A stretch of 64,000 nt of DNA from Trichomonas vaginalis G3 (taxonomy: Eukaryota; Parabasalia; Trichomonadida; Trichomonadidae), in assembly GCF_026262505.1 (NCBI RefSeq), contig NC_067203.1, positions 10,106,001 to 10,170,000 of the forward strand, written 5' to 3'. The notes beneath the pieces were generated by a model, which was not told the DNA's origin, did no database searches, and was given only the letters and a program-made list of their open reading frames with translations. Position 1 is the first letter of the stretch. The number at the start of each line of letters is the position of its first letter. The position numbers and the translations under genes were made by a program. This document shows, piece by piece, positions 53,474 to 63,189 of this stretch.

Positions 53474-54910
53474 TGATGTTGTCAAAATGTCATGTTGTCT
53501 CATTTTTTCAGAGAAGTTAAATGACCTGGTGACCTGGTGACCTGGTGACCCCTTCAGTCTTCAAAAATAATTAATTATTGAATAACCCATGATGTTGTCA
53601 AAATGTCATGTTGTCTCATTTTTTCAGAGAAGTTAAATGACCTGGTGACCTGGTGACCTGGTGACCCCTTCAGTTCTTCAAAAATAAGTCATAACTGCCT
53701 TCCCCCTGTGATGTTGTCAAAATGTCATGTTGTCTCATTTTTTCAGAGAAGTTAAATGACCTGGTGACCTGGTGACCTGGTGACCCCTTCAGTTCTTCAA
53801 AAATAAGTCATAACTGCCTTCCCCTGTGATGTTGTCAAAATGTCATGTTGTCTCATTTTTTCAGAGAAGTTAAATGACCTGGTGACCTGGTGACCTGGTG
53901 ACCCCTTCAGTTCTTCAAAAATAATTAATTATTGAATAACCCATGATGTTGTCAAAATGTCATGTTGTCTCATTTTTTCAGAGAAGTTAAATGACCTGGT
54001 GACCTGGTGACCTGGTGACCCCTTCAGTTCTTCAAAAATAATTAATTATTGAATAACCCATGATGTTGTCAAAATGTCATGTTGTCTCATTTTTTCAGAG
54101 AAGTTAAATGACCTGGTGACCTGGTGACCTGGTGACCCCTTCAGTTCTTCAAAAATAATTAATTATTGAATAACCCATGATGTTGTCAAAATGTCATGTT
54201 GTCTCATTTTTTCAGAGAAGTTAAATGACCTGGTGACCTGGTGACCTGGTGACCCCTTCAGTTCTTCAAAAATAATTAATTATTGAATAACCCATGATGT
54301 TGTCAAAATGTCATGTTGTCTCATTTTTTCAGAGAAGTTAAATGACCTGGTGACCTGGTGACCTGGTGACCCCTTCAGTTCTTCAAAAATAAGTCATAAC
54401 TGCCTTCCCCCTGTGATGTTGTCAAAATGTCATGTTGTCTCATTTTTTCAGAGAAGTTAAATGACCTGGTGACCTGGTGACCTGGTGACCCCTTCAGTTC
54501 TTCAAAAATAAGTCATAACTGCCTTCCCCCTGTGATGTTGTCAAAATGTCATGTTGTCTCATTTTTTCAGAGAAGTTAAATGACCTGGTGACCTGGTGAC
54601 CTGGTGACCCCTTCAGTTCTTCAAAAATAATTAATTATTGAATAACCCATGATGTTGTCAAAATGTCATGTTGTCTCATTTTTTCAGAGAAGTTAAATGA
54701 CCTGGTGACCTGGTGACCTGGTGACCCCTTCAGTTCTTCAAAAATAATTAATTATTGAATAACCCATGATGTTGTCAAAATGTCATGTTGTCTCATTTTT
54801 TCAGAGAAGTTAAATGACCTGGTGACCTGGTGACCTGGTGACCCCTTCAGTTCTTCAAAAATAATTAATTATTGAATAACCCATGATGTTGTCAAAATGT
54901 CATGTTGTCA
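53474..54910 (+). repeat. ~117-bp tandem array downstream of the helicase gene
   Basis: Thirteen copies, the last partial. Each unit is GATGTTGTCAAAATGTCATG TTGTC, then AGAGAAGTTAAATGACCTGG with CTGGTGAC repeated three times, then CCCCTTCAG. Units end in one of two alternative spacers (AATAATTAATTATTGAATAA or AAGTCATAACTGCCTTCCCC), so the array grew by mixing two variants. Iteron-like; possible replication origin or regulatory array (inference). Confidence 0.95.
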
Positions 54911-54954
54911 CAAACTTTAGAACGGCATAATTTAAATTTTTATTTTTATCATAA

Positions 54955-55098
54955 ATGGATACCCCACAAGCTCAAAATTTACCACGAATCATAACAAGGG
55001 AGGAAACGATAAAAATGATGCGAGAACTTGCTAAAAATAACAAACCACTAAAACTGAGAAAATGTGGTTATGCAGTAATGATGGAAAGAAGAACCTAG
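54955..55098 (+). CDS. Short Polinton protein, 47 residues
   Basis: A small open frame (MDTPQAQNLPRIITREE ... MMRELAKNNK ... KCGYAVMMERRT) whose ATG follows the element's promoter motif (TTTAAATTTTTATTTTTATC ATAA). It is basic and helical. The motif is the main reason to call it a gene. Function unknown. Confidence 0.5.
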   Translation: MDTPQAQNLPRIITREETIKMMRELAKNNKPLKLRKCGYAVMMERRT

Positions 55099-55123
55099 AA
55101 GGGTTCGGGAAGAGGAATAAAAA

Positions 55124-55420
55124 TTAAATTTGGATTGAGTTTAAAAATTCATCTTTATTAAATTCATCTCTTCCAATCAATTTATTTATTCTATTAAATT
55201 CTTTTATTTTTGCTTCACTCAGTTTAAGGATTGAACGGTAAGTTTCTAATTTTTCGATTATTTCTTTCCTCTCTTCATCGTTTTCAGTTCCATTAGTTTT
55301 ATGGGCATCAACCCCACCGCATTGCGGCTTCTTTTTGTAATAGCATATTTTTGATTTAATTCTGTTTAGTTTCTTTTTATATTCATTGTCAGGACTCTTG
55401 GCTGCTTTGTTGTCACTCAT
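55124..55420 (-). CDS. Small basic Polinton protein, 98 residues
   Basis: Lys-rich. A basic segment with cysteines (KLNRIKSKICYYKKKPQCGG) is followed by a helical C-terminal half (IIEKLETYRSILKLSEAKIK). The ATG follows TTTTTTTTATTTCGTAAGAA, the element's start motif. It lies just downstream of the integrase gene on the same strand. It may be a DNA-binding or virion core protein (inference). Confidence 0.55.
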   Translation of the reverse strand: MSDNKAAKSPDNEYKKKLNRIKSKICYYKKKPQCGGVDAHKTNGTENDEERKEIIEKLETYRSILKLSEAKIKEFNRINKLIGRDEFNKDEFLNSIQI

Positions 55421-55440
55421 TTCTTACGAAATAAAAAAAA

Positions 55441-56982
55441 TTAAATATTATTTAAATATAATGGAGTAATAAAATAAATCGGAATTTCTATTAATTTATT
55501 GTCAACTTCAACTAATGCATTGCCGTTAATATATCTAACAAATTCAGCTATTGTGTCAAATCTTCGTCTTCTTTTTGTCATTGATTTATCAGTTTTTCCA
55601 TAATCGAGATGAATCAAAACTTTATCCCCTTGTTTAAAATTCATGAGCCCCGAATTAATTTGTTCACGTTTAACATCATTTAACCTTTCCATTTGCTTTC
55701 TAATATATTCCCATTCTTTTGAAATATCATTTTTCATTTCCACTGGTTTCATGTTTATAGTTCTATGCCATGTATTATTATAATAATATACTAACTGCTG
55801 TATGATGGAGTCATGATTTCCATCCCAGTATATCTGACCGTTAACCCCTAACGCATCTCTAAGAGTTCTCATTACCGCATCAACTATTTTATTATGAAAC
55901 GTATATGGAGAGGATGAAAAGAAAAAATTAATTTGTGGGAAATAATGAGTCATAGTTGCCTGAAATCCTTTATCGCCATCACCCCTGATATTATCTACTC
56001 TTTCATGATCTAGTAAGTATTGAATAGCTCTTCTTGTTTCCTGTTCTGTTTTCCCTTTCACCGGAATGCAATATAAATATCTAGTGTTAATGTTAATGGC
56101 AAATAAATAAGTAACGTTTCCTTTTGAATATTCCAGATGATCGATTTCGTATGAATATGGATATGGAGCAAATGAAGGGCGACTAAATTTTTCCTTTAAC
56201 GGTTGAATTTTTGGGTCAGTTGGTTTATTTAATATCTTGAAACCCTTTTTAAAATCTTTTTGTTTCTTTAATGTTTGAAATGGATATAATAAAGTGAATG
56301 ATGAAGGATTAACTGAAGGAGGAGGCGGTACTGTCGTTGGAGGTTTTGGTGTTGCAAGTGGTTTAATTTTATCTGCTTTGATTTTGGAATTCATTCCCCC
56401 CTTCATTAATTCTGGATGTATTCTATTCATTTGTTTTAAATATGCTGTATATAAAGGTTTGATATACTTTCCCGCTTCGAGTTTATGTTGAAGGATGAAT
56501 TCCAAAAGTTGATCTTCATTTAAAAGTCGGGCTGAATATGGTTTAACTAATGAATCATAAATTAAAGCTTGTGCTTCATTTATGGTCTGAAGGACCTGGG
56601 TGTTTTGTTCCTTTAGCTGTTGAACATTTGCTACTTTAGACCTCGGCTTTGGTTTTTGTGGCTCAGGATTATATAAATTATATAATTCATCAATATCTTC
56701 TTCTGTTAATACTTTATTTTTGAAATCTTTCAACTGTTTAAGTTGTGATTTAGTTTTTCCCTTTGTATATTCATTATTTTTAATTTTGTCTTTAATTTCA
56801 GAAATTATTTTATTATGATATTTCAAAATTTCATTTTTATAATATGGATAATAATATTCCATATCATCACCCGTTATATTGTTATTATGTTTTTGGAGAT
56901 ATGATTTTAATTCATAATAATTAAGAAAATTTTGATTAAGTACTAAATCATCAATTAAAATTTTTAAATCTACGTTATCCAT
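55441..56982 (-). CDS. Retroviral-type integrase of the Polinton (c-int)
   Basis: 513 residues. It inserts the element's ends into host DNA and makes the 6-bp target duplication. The N-terminal ~240 residues are helical and charged, with a proline-rich linker (KPPTTVPPPPSVNP). The rve-type core spans roughly 270-410: YEIDHLEYSKGNVTYLFAIN with the first Asp, IRGDGDKGFQATMTHYFP with the second, and YTFHNKIVDAVMRTLRDALG forming the third active-site helix. A C-terminal chromodomain-like beta region follows (FKQGDKVLIHLDYGK ... ALVEVDNKLIEIPIYFI). Confidence 0.9.
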   Translation of the reverse strand: MDNVDLKILIDDLVLNQNFLNYYELKSYLQKHNNNITGDDMEYYYPYYKNEILKYHNKIISEIKDKIKNNEYTKGKTKSQLKQLKDFKNKVLTEEDIDELYNLYNPEPQKPKPRSKVANVQQLKEQNTQVLQTINEAQALIYDSLVKPYSARLLNEDQLLEFILQHKLEAGKYIKPLYTAYLKQMNRIHPELMKGGMNSKIKADKIKPLATPKPPTTVPPPPSVNPSSFTLLYPFQTLKKQKDFKKGFKILNKPTDPKIQPLKEKFSRPSFAPYPYSYEIDHLEYSKGNVTYLFAININTRYLYCIPVKGKTEQETRRAIQYLLDHERVDNIRGDGDKGFQATMTHYFPQINFFFSSSPYTFHNKIVDAVMRTLRDALGVNGQIYWDGNHDSIIQQLVYYYNNTWHRTINMKPVEMKNDISKEWEYIRKQMERLNDVKREQINSGLMNFKQGDKVLIHLDYGKTDKSMTKRRRRFDTIAEFVRYINGNALVEVDNKLIEIPIYFITPLYLNNI

Positions 56983-57006
56983 TTATATAAAAATAAAATC
57001 AATGTT

Positions 57007-57234
57007 TTAAGGGTGCCCACCTCTTTGAATCATAGTATCAAAACCATTATTTACATATTGAATCCCATCATTAACGGTTCCTTCTTCTAAAACGGTATCA
57101 AATGGTGGCGGTTGTTGTTGCTGTTGATGTTGTGATGGGATTTAAAAAAATCGTTGTGGTTGATTATTTGGAATCTGAAAGTTAAAACCATTTGGTATAA
57201 ATCGATTTGGTTCCTTTTGTCTCTTCTGTGGCAT
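57007..57234 (-). pseudogene. Small Pro/Gln-rich Polinton gene, broken
   Basis: Starts MPQKRQKEPNRFIPNGFNFQ after a T-rich motif and is followed by a glutamine/proline-rich stretch. It lies between the polymerase and integrase genes on the same strand. Low-complexity; function unknown; broken. Confidence 0.45.
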
Positions 57235-57262
57235 TTTATTAAAAATAAAATTTTAAATTGTA

Positions 57263-60200
57263 TTAAATAAATGGCATACAACATCCATTTTCACAACATA
57301 CAGCCTTAGTGTGTGCTCCTGTTAATGCAGTCTTACCAATTGTTAAGCGAGTCATTGACCCGTTTTTAAGTTGTAAATTAATATTCTGACCATCAAATAT
57401 CAATTTATCATTTATTATATCCAAATAATTTTTGGGTGTTAATTGTTTATTTTGTCGTAAACTAACACCTTTCATTTTTTGTGCAATCTTTTTAAAATCA
57501 CTTCCATCAATTGAACCGTTGAATGATGTATAACACTTAGGACATAAAGCAACCATGTTATCACCTTGTTTCTCAATTGCTAAACCCAATAACTTCTTCT
57601 CATGTGCTTTTTCTTCAGCTTTATTCTTTAATTTAGGTTTAAATTTCTCATCAAAACAGAAGAAATCAAATGGTGCGAATTTGAAAATGTTTTTATCATA
57701 AAATTGTTTATCAGTAACAATTGCTTGAAATGCTTGAGTGTTAGGAAGATTTGGGTCGCCAGCGATTGCCCAATAAGATGAATCAGTATCACCTTCAATG
57801 AAATGAAAACGATTAACATTCATGCATTTATACATAAAATCATAAATGAAAACCAAATACCAGTATTTAGCATTATCTAAAGTGAAGAATGCCTCTTGTA
57901 AACATGTATCACATCTATAAAATCTATCTTTAAGCATCACTTGATATGTATCCTCACCTATTTCTCTTATGTTTTTAAACTTATTTGACATACATGCAAC
58001 GCGTGCCTTCTGTGCATTCATTATTTTAGTCTTTGCGTAATTTTGTGTATTCATTGCATCGTAACCATATGATCCATTAAGTGAAATCTTGCAAAATAAA
58101 CTTTTTCCTTTATTTCCTTCTAATTCAGCCTTTTGTCTTTCGTTCATAAATTTGTTCGCAAATTCATTAAAACAAGTGTTTTTAGTAAATGTTAAAATTG
58201 ATTGAATATCATCAATGATAAAATGAAATCTGTCTATTAGATACCAAAGATAATAAGAAGAAAATGGTTGATATTGGTTGTGTGTTGATGCTAACTGAGT
58301 TAATTTTCTCTGTTTCTGGTCAACCGGTAGATTGTTTGATTTCATGTAATTATACATAAAATTGCCAATTGTTTTTTCATCTGTGATAATATCTAAGTTT
58401 CTTATTATCGGTAAAAAGTTTATGTAATCATTAATGTATTTTTCATCAATGTGACCCTTTACTTCAGCCACGAATAAAGTATTTTTCTTTTTAATAATTC
58501 CCAATGCTTTTGCTTTCTTTGTTGCTGTATCACAAATGATAACACCATTCAATCTTCCCGGCATATACATTTTATGGTCAGTATATTAAATGAAATCATG
58601 AGGATTAGATGAAAATGATGAAGGATATAATGAATTAAAATCAACACCAACGAAATGAGTCATGATGTTGGAAGTGTCCTCATTTGATACAGTTTTAGTT
58701 TCTGGATTATATGAAAGTTTATTAATGCGTGTGATTCCTTTAAGATTTACTCTATGTTGAACATTTGATAGACCACCAGTAATTCCATTACGGAGAATGT
58801 GATAAGCTTCAACTGAATCTAAAGTCATTGGTAAATTATTTTTTAATGCATAATTTCTTAAATTGATTCTTAAACGTTGAACATCTTCATCTTTATTTGA
58901 TTTTACGACATTGCAATAACAACACATTAACTGACAATTTTCTTTGGTATGTGGTTTTTCATTATCGATTCTATCCAATGTTGGTTTATTTGCATATGTA
59001 AACGCTTTACCACACATTTTGCATTTAGATGAAAGGATTAAATCGTGATAGTATTGAAAATCATCCATTGAAACATTATTTTTAGTATCTCTTTTTGCTT
59101 TTTCATCTTGTTTCTTATATGATTCAATTTTATATTTCCAATACTTTTTCGTTAATTCAAAACTTGATTCTATCTCTTCCTCATCATATTTTTCATTAGG
59201 ATTAAAGTCTTTATATGCTAAAGCGTAACGAATCATTGAAGCATTCGATGATAAAGAAAGATTATGAAGCATGTCAATTTTATAAACAAATGTTTCTTCA
59301 ATAATTTTATCAATTGGGTCAATCATAATTTCAACATCTTTATTACAATAATGAATAAAATATTCTAATCTATTCTTAAAGTTTTTAGCATCATTGAGAT
59401 ATATTTGATAATCACTATCTGATATAGTTTCTTGGGTTAATGCTGAATAAAATGAATCTTTCGTGAATGGTTCCTCTTTATATAATTCTTCTTCGTAATT
59501 TTCCCATGAGATGAATTGATAAGGGAAAAAGGATTTAACACGTGATTTATTGTTTCCGAAATCTTGAGTGAATTGGTCTAATGTCCCACCCGCTATATAA
59601 TTTCTGATGTCAATAAATCTCAATTCATATGGAACGTTTGTTTTCTTTACAATGATTTGCTTAAATTGTAAAGATGAACCCAGCATTGATTTTATTTTCC
59701 ATTTTGCAGTGTTTAAATCATGAAGAATTAAATTTAAATCAAACTTTCCCGAATTAAAACCTATGATATTCACTTTATTGAATTCCTCATTTAGAAGTTC
59801 TTTAAATGCTTTCTTCTGTTTTTCATTTAATGTTTGCGACTTCAATAATTCATTGTATTGACTCATATTTGATTCAACAACTAATGAACAGGTTGAAAAT
59901 AAAAACTCAATCCAATCAGAAATAAAAGAATCACTCGAAGTTAAGCAAAAATTCCTCGTATATGTTTTATCATTTAATTTAACCATTGATGATACCATGA
60001 ATAGTTTTAAGTAAGCGTTCAAAGTTGCACACTCAGAAAGTTGTAATTCTTCTTTAGTCTCTAATGTTTCAAAGTCAAAAGTAATATAATATCTTGTCGG
60101 TTGATAATATTCCTGCAAATTATGAGCTAATAACCACTGATATATCTTCTGTTTCGTAATATGTGGTGCATATGGTTGCTGGGTCTTTTGCAATTGAACG

Positions 60201-60709
60201 TCTTGAATTAATCTTCCATTATTTTCTTTACATTTCTCACAATGCTTTAAAAATCTTCTTTGGTTTTTCCTTTCTGGATCATCACGGATAGAATAAACTT
60301 CTTCTTTACAATATGGACAAACTTTATAGCCGGTGAGTGCTTCAACGTTTGTTATTCTGTCAGCGTGAAGTTTTCCACATGGACTCTGTGTTAATAAAAT
60401 ATTTACTGTTTTAAATTCTGGATCTATCATTATTGATTCCACTAATGGAAAGTCTACCTTATTTATGTCCACGTCTTCTGGTTGAGGATCACAATAATAA
60501 AAATCAATATTAACGTTTAACATTCTTGCTAACCTCTCACTTTCTGATGAAATGTCAAATCCTTCATATGCATCTATGGCTTCATTTAAATAACTTCTAC
60601 GAGTTTTAGGATTAACACCATCAGGAATGTTATAGAAGCGTTTAAATAACCTTCTACCTTCGGCTCTTATTTGATTATCATTCATTTTAGCTGTTCCATT
60701 TTTATTCAT
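57263..60709 (-). pseudogene. Protein-primed family-B DNA polymerase of the Polinton
   Basis: Replicates the element. Exonuclease motifs: YYITFDFETLE (Exo I), IIGFNSGKFDLNL (Exo II), YCNKDVEIM (Exo III region). Polymerase motifs: FVGVDFNSLYPS (motif A), SLNGSYGYDAMNTQN (motif B), EGDTDSSYWAI (motif C). The N-terminal ~190 residues carry a CPYCKEE...CEKCKEN zinc site. Between Exo III and motif A lies an HNH-like treble-clef insertion (CKMCGKAF, PTLDRIDNEKPHTKENCQLM, CCYCNVVKSN). The span of ~1,150 codons is typical for Polinton polymerases. About one break, so it is damaged. Confidence 0.93.
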
Positions 60710-60959
60710 TTATGTAAGAATAAAAATTAAAAAATAAATAAAAATAAAGTTTATTTTTTTTAAAGTCCGAGACTCAGAGAGTCCAGGGCTAAAGTCCATA
60801 AAATGAATTAAGAACACATAAATTTTTATCATCTGCGACGTGACGAATGCATTTTAATTTACTCAAGAATGCATACCCTGATACATTAAATCTAATTCCT
60901 GTTCATTGTCTGCAAAGTAAGTTTTTATGACATTTTGTAAACTTTCGTTTGCAAGGTCA
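60710..60959. other. Spacer between polymerase and next gene
   Basis: T/A-rich promoter-like stretch next to the polymerase start, then a GC-richer GAGACTCAGAGAGTCCAGGG patch at ~60,769-60,789. No gene recognised. Confidence 0.4.
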
Positions 60960-61454
60960 TGTTTTATGGGTTGCTTCCATTTTTTCTGAAATAAATGAAT
61001 AAATATAATGTTTATAAGTTTTCATATCTTTTATGTTCTTAATAACGAATGGTATAGACCTTTCAACTTCATCTTCCTTCGGTGCTGTTCTTTCATATGA
61101 AACATTATTGGTATCTTCAATAATGAAACCACAATCGCATAAAATTTTATATGTACCAATTGTTTCTTTTGATATTTTATCTAACAAATCAAAAACTTTA
61201 TCAACACCTGTACATTTATTTAAATAATAATTTGTGTAAATATCATGGTCTTCTTTCTTAATCGTATTTGTTGCATATGTTACATTTTTCAGTGCTTTTT
61301 TGAATTTTTCAGAATCAAGAGGAGGTGAAAGTAATATACATGGATAATCTCCATCGTCAATAAATTGTAACTTATGTTTATGAATAAATTTTGTGCCTTC
61401 TTCTGAAAGTGTTTCGTCAATATCACCATCTAATAAATTTTTAGTAGATTCCAA
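60957..61454 (-). CDS. Unrecognised 165-residue Polinton protein
   Basis: Acidic N-terminus (DGDIDETLSEEGTKFIHKHK), a central region with DDGDYPCILLSPPLD, and paired cysteines (TYKILCDCGFIIED). No enzyme motif seen; in particular it lacks the His-Asp/Glu-Cys layout of the adenovirus-type protease. Its start overlaps the end of the gene at 61,430-61,915 by 25 bp in another frame. Confidence 0.5.
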   Translation of the reverse strand: MESTKNLLDGDIDETLSEEGTKFIHKHKLQFIDDGDYPCILLSPPLDSEKFKKALKNVTYATNTIKKEDHDIYTNYYLNKCTGVDKVFDLLDKISKETIGTYKILCDCGFIIEDTNNVSYERTAPKEDEVERSIPFVIKNIKDMKTYKHYIYSFISEKMEATHKT

Positions 61455-61915
61455 AAAGTAATTTTTATATCTTTCCTCATGTGATTTTTTTCTTCTGAAG
61501 CTGGGATATTCATTAAACCCTCTACTTCATTCTCAGCATTTCTCAATTCACTAATTCTTTCATCTATTTCATTTCTTAATTGTTCCAATTTCTCAATCTC
61601 ATCGTTATAATATTCATCTTGTTTAATTTTTTCTTCAAAATATTCAGGAGGTGTTTCAAGGCTCTCTGAGCCCAGGTCCTCTGGACCATAAAGAGGAATA
61701 TTCTCCTGTTTTTCAACTTTTTTGGGATATAAATATCTCATTATAGCCTTTTTAGTAATTGGTCCGTTATATTTAAATTCATTCAACAATCTGGAAAACT
61801 CTTTCACATTCTGCATATATGTTGGATAAGAACCGTCTCCAAAATTTTCTAAAATATTTTCTAATTCTGAATTAGTGAACTTTAAAGATTTCAATGAATT
61901 AGTTGTTATACTCAT
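61430..61915 (-). CDS. Unrecognised 161-residue Polinton protein
   Basis: Intact frame. The N-terminal half is helical (NSELENILENFGDGSYPTY, EFSRLLNEFKYNG). An acidic middle (LGSESLETPPEYFEEKIKQD) leads into a coiled coil (IEKLEQLRNEIDERISELRN). The ATG follows a T-rich motif ending TTATAATAAATG. It is first of the leftward genes. Function unknown. Confidence 0.55.
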   Translation of the reverse strand: MSITTNSLKSLKFTNSELENILENFGDGSYPTYMQNVKEFSRLLNEFKYNGPITKKAIMRYLYPKKVEKQENIPLYGPEDLGSESLETPPEYFEEKIKQDEYYNDEIEKLEQLRNEIDERISELRNAENEVEGLMNIPASEEKNHMRKDIKITFWNLLKIY

Positions 61916-62038
61916 TTATTATAAAATAAAAAATAAAAAAATAAATTTAACTTAGTTTTAATTTTACGTAAGAAGTCAATTTTTTATATACCATCATTTG
62001 TAGGTATTATTTCTATCAGATAAAAATTATTTTTTTAT

Positions 62039-62320
62039 TTAAAAAATATAATTTATTTTATGTCTTATAATGTGCGCATATGTATTTAAAAGGCATTCAT
62101 TGAATTGCTTTTCAATCTCTTCTTCTCGTTTATGAGGTCTTTGATTATGACTCCATTGATTCCATGAAATTAAATATTCTTTATCATTATATTTATACCT
62201 CATTAGCTTATTTTGGCTTTCATATTCATTTAATAATTCACAATCTTCATTTTTAAATTGAAGTTTAACCCATTCAGGATTTAAATGATGTTTAATTAAT
62301 CGCGGAATATCTGACATCAT
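62039..62320 (-). CDS. Right-end counterpart of the small terminal-repeat gene
   Basis: 93 residues. The first ~70 are identical to the protein at 41,246 because they are encoded in the terminal inverted repeat. Beyond the repeat border (62,109) the sequence is unrelated and the frame ends after about two dozen residues. It therefore looks like the fragment copied into the right end and not a second full gene. Confidence 0.55.
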   Translation of the reverse strand: MMSDIPRLIKHHLNPEWVKLQFKNEDCELLNEYESQNKLMRYKYNDKEYLISWNQWSHNQRPHKREEEIEKQFNECLLNTYAHIIRHKINYIF

Positions 62321-62477
62321 CTATATATAGCTTCTTTTATAAAAGATAAAAAAATAAATTATTTTAAAATTAATGTTAATTTTTTAATGATTTATAAATA
62401 AATAAATATATTTTAATGCATCGTCTATATATAGATGTAACAAAAAAAAGTCACACAACCCTTCAACATATACTACT
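62109..62477. repeat. Polinton right terminal inverted repeat
   Basis: Mirror of 41,089-41,457, ending ...CATATACTACT directly before the ATTACA target duplication at 62,478-62,483. Confidence 0.95.
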
Positions 62478-62483
62478 ATTACA

Positions 62484-62561
62484 TCTGCGAGAAATAAGCA
62501 ATTTCTCTTGGAATTTCTAAATACCCATGAAGATGACTTCACTTATGATCAAACATTGTGA
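62484..62561 (+). pseudogene. Displaced 3' end of the helical gene
   Basis: Follows the right-hand target duplication. It reads SARNKQFLLEFLNTHE and on to a TGA at 62,559 in the same phase as the gene at 40,060-41,088. It is separated from that gene by the 21.4 kb Polinton. Confidence 0.75.
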
Positions 62562-63189
62562 GGTCATTTTTGATCAACAAATTAATTGAAATTCCGATCA
62601 AAAAAAATTCACAAATTGGATCAAAAAAATCGAATCTCAAGTTAAAAATAAAAAATTTCTACATTTTTATCAAATTTAGATTTTTTTTTCAAATCATGCG
62701 AATTGATTGAATAATTGCATATTTTATCCCATGCATCTAGAAGTATGTGTAATATTTTTGCTTTCATCAAGAAATTGTCGAATTTGATCTTAATTTTTTT
62801 TGAAAAATATACTTTTAGAAAAAGAAATAGTGATTGAATAGCTGCCCATGCTGTAAAAGGGTTATTTTTACAAGTAAAAAAAATTGTTATTTTTCGAGCA
62901 AGTCGAGGCTTTTTTACCATCTTATTTTTGAAAAATTTACGAAAAATTATATCTGAAAAAACGCTTCATTTTGATATCTTACAATGATAAAATACCAATG
63001 TTGCTGGGATATAATAGCTACACCTGGACATCTACTACATTAATGCGTATGACAGGTAAAGTTGATTTCAAAAGTATAGCCTGGAAAGATTACAATAAAT
63101 CAACGATAAATCAAAAAAATTTCTTATAAGTTAACATAATAAAAATTTAATTTTTATATTGCTTGTATTATACTTAAGTATATAATATA
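62562..63189. other. AT-rich non-coding stretch
   Basis: Lies between the displaced gene end and the right inverted end of the MULE-type element. It has A/T runs and no supported gene. Confidence 0.5.

Larger units (their letters stand above)
41089..62477. mobile_element. Polinton/Maverick, 21.4 kb
   Basis: The ends are 369-bp terminal inverted repeats that look identical by eye. The target duplication is ATTACA at 41,083-41,088 and 62,478-62,483; six bases is the Polinton norm. Parts recognised: family-B DNA polymerase, retroviral-type integrase, packaging ATPase, probable major capsid protein, primase-helicase, tail-fibre-like protein, and several small proteins. An adenovirus-type protease was not recognised. 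Left-half genes run mainly rightward and right-half genes leftward. The identical ends argue for a recent insertion, yet about five genes are broken, so it is treated as a damaged fossil. Confidence 0.95.

Noticed and set aside
60957-61454. Adenovirus-type cysteine protease of the Polinton
   Set aside because: The protein lacks the expected His ... Asp/Glu ... Cys layout; no other gene in the element shows it either.
62642-62920. 92-residue minus-strand frame (MVKKPRLARKITIFF)
   Set aside because: Low-complexity A/T-driven composition, no initiator or promoter motif, no recognisable domain.
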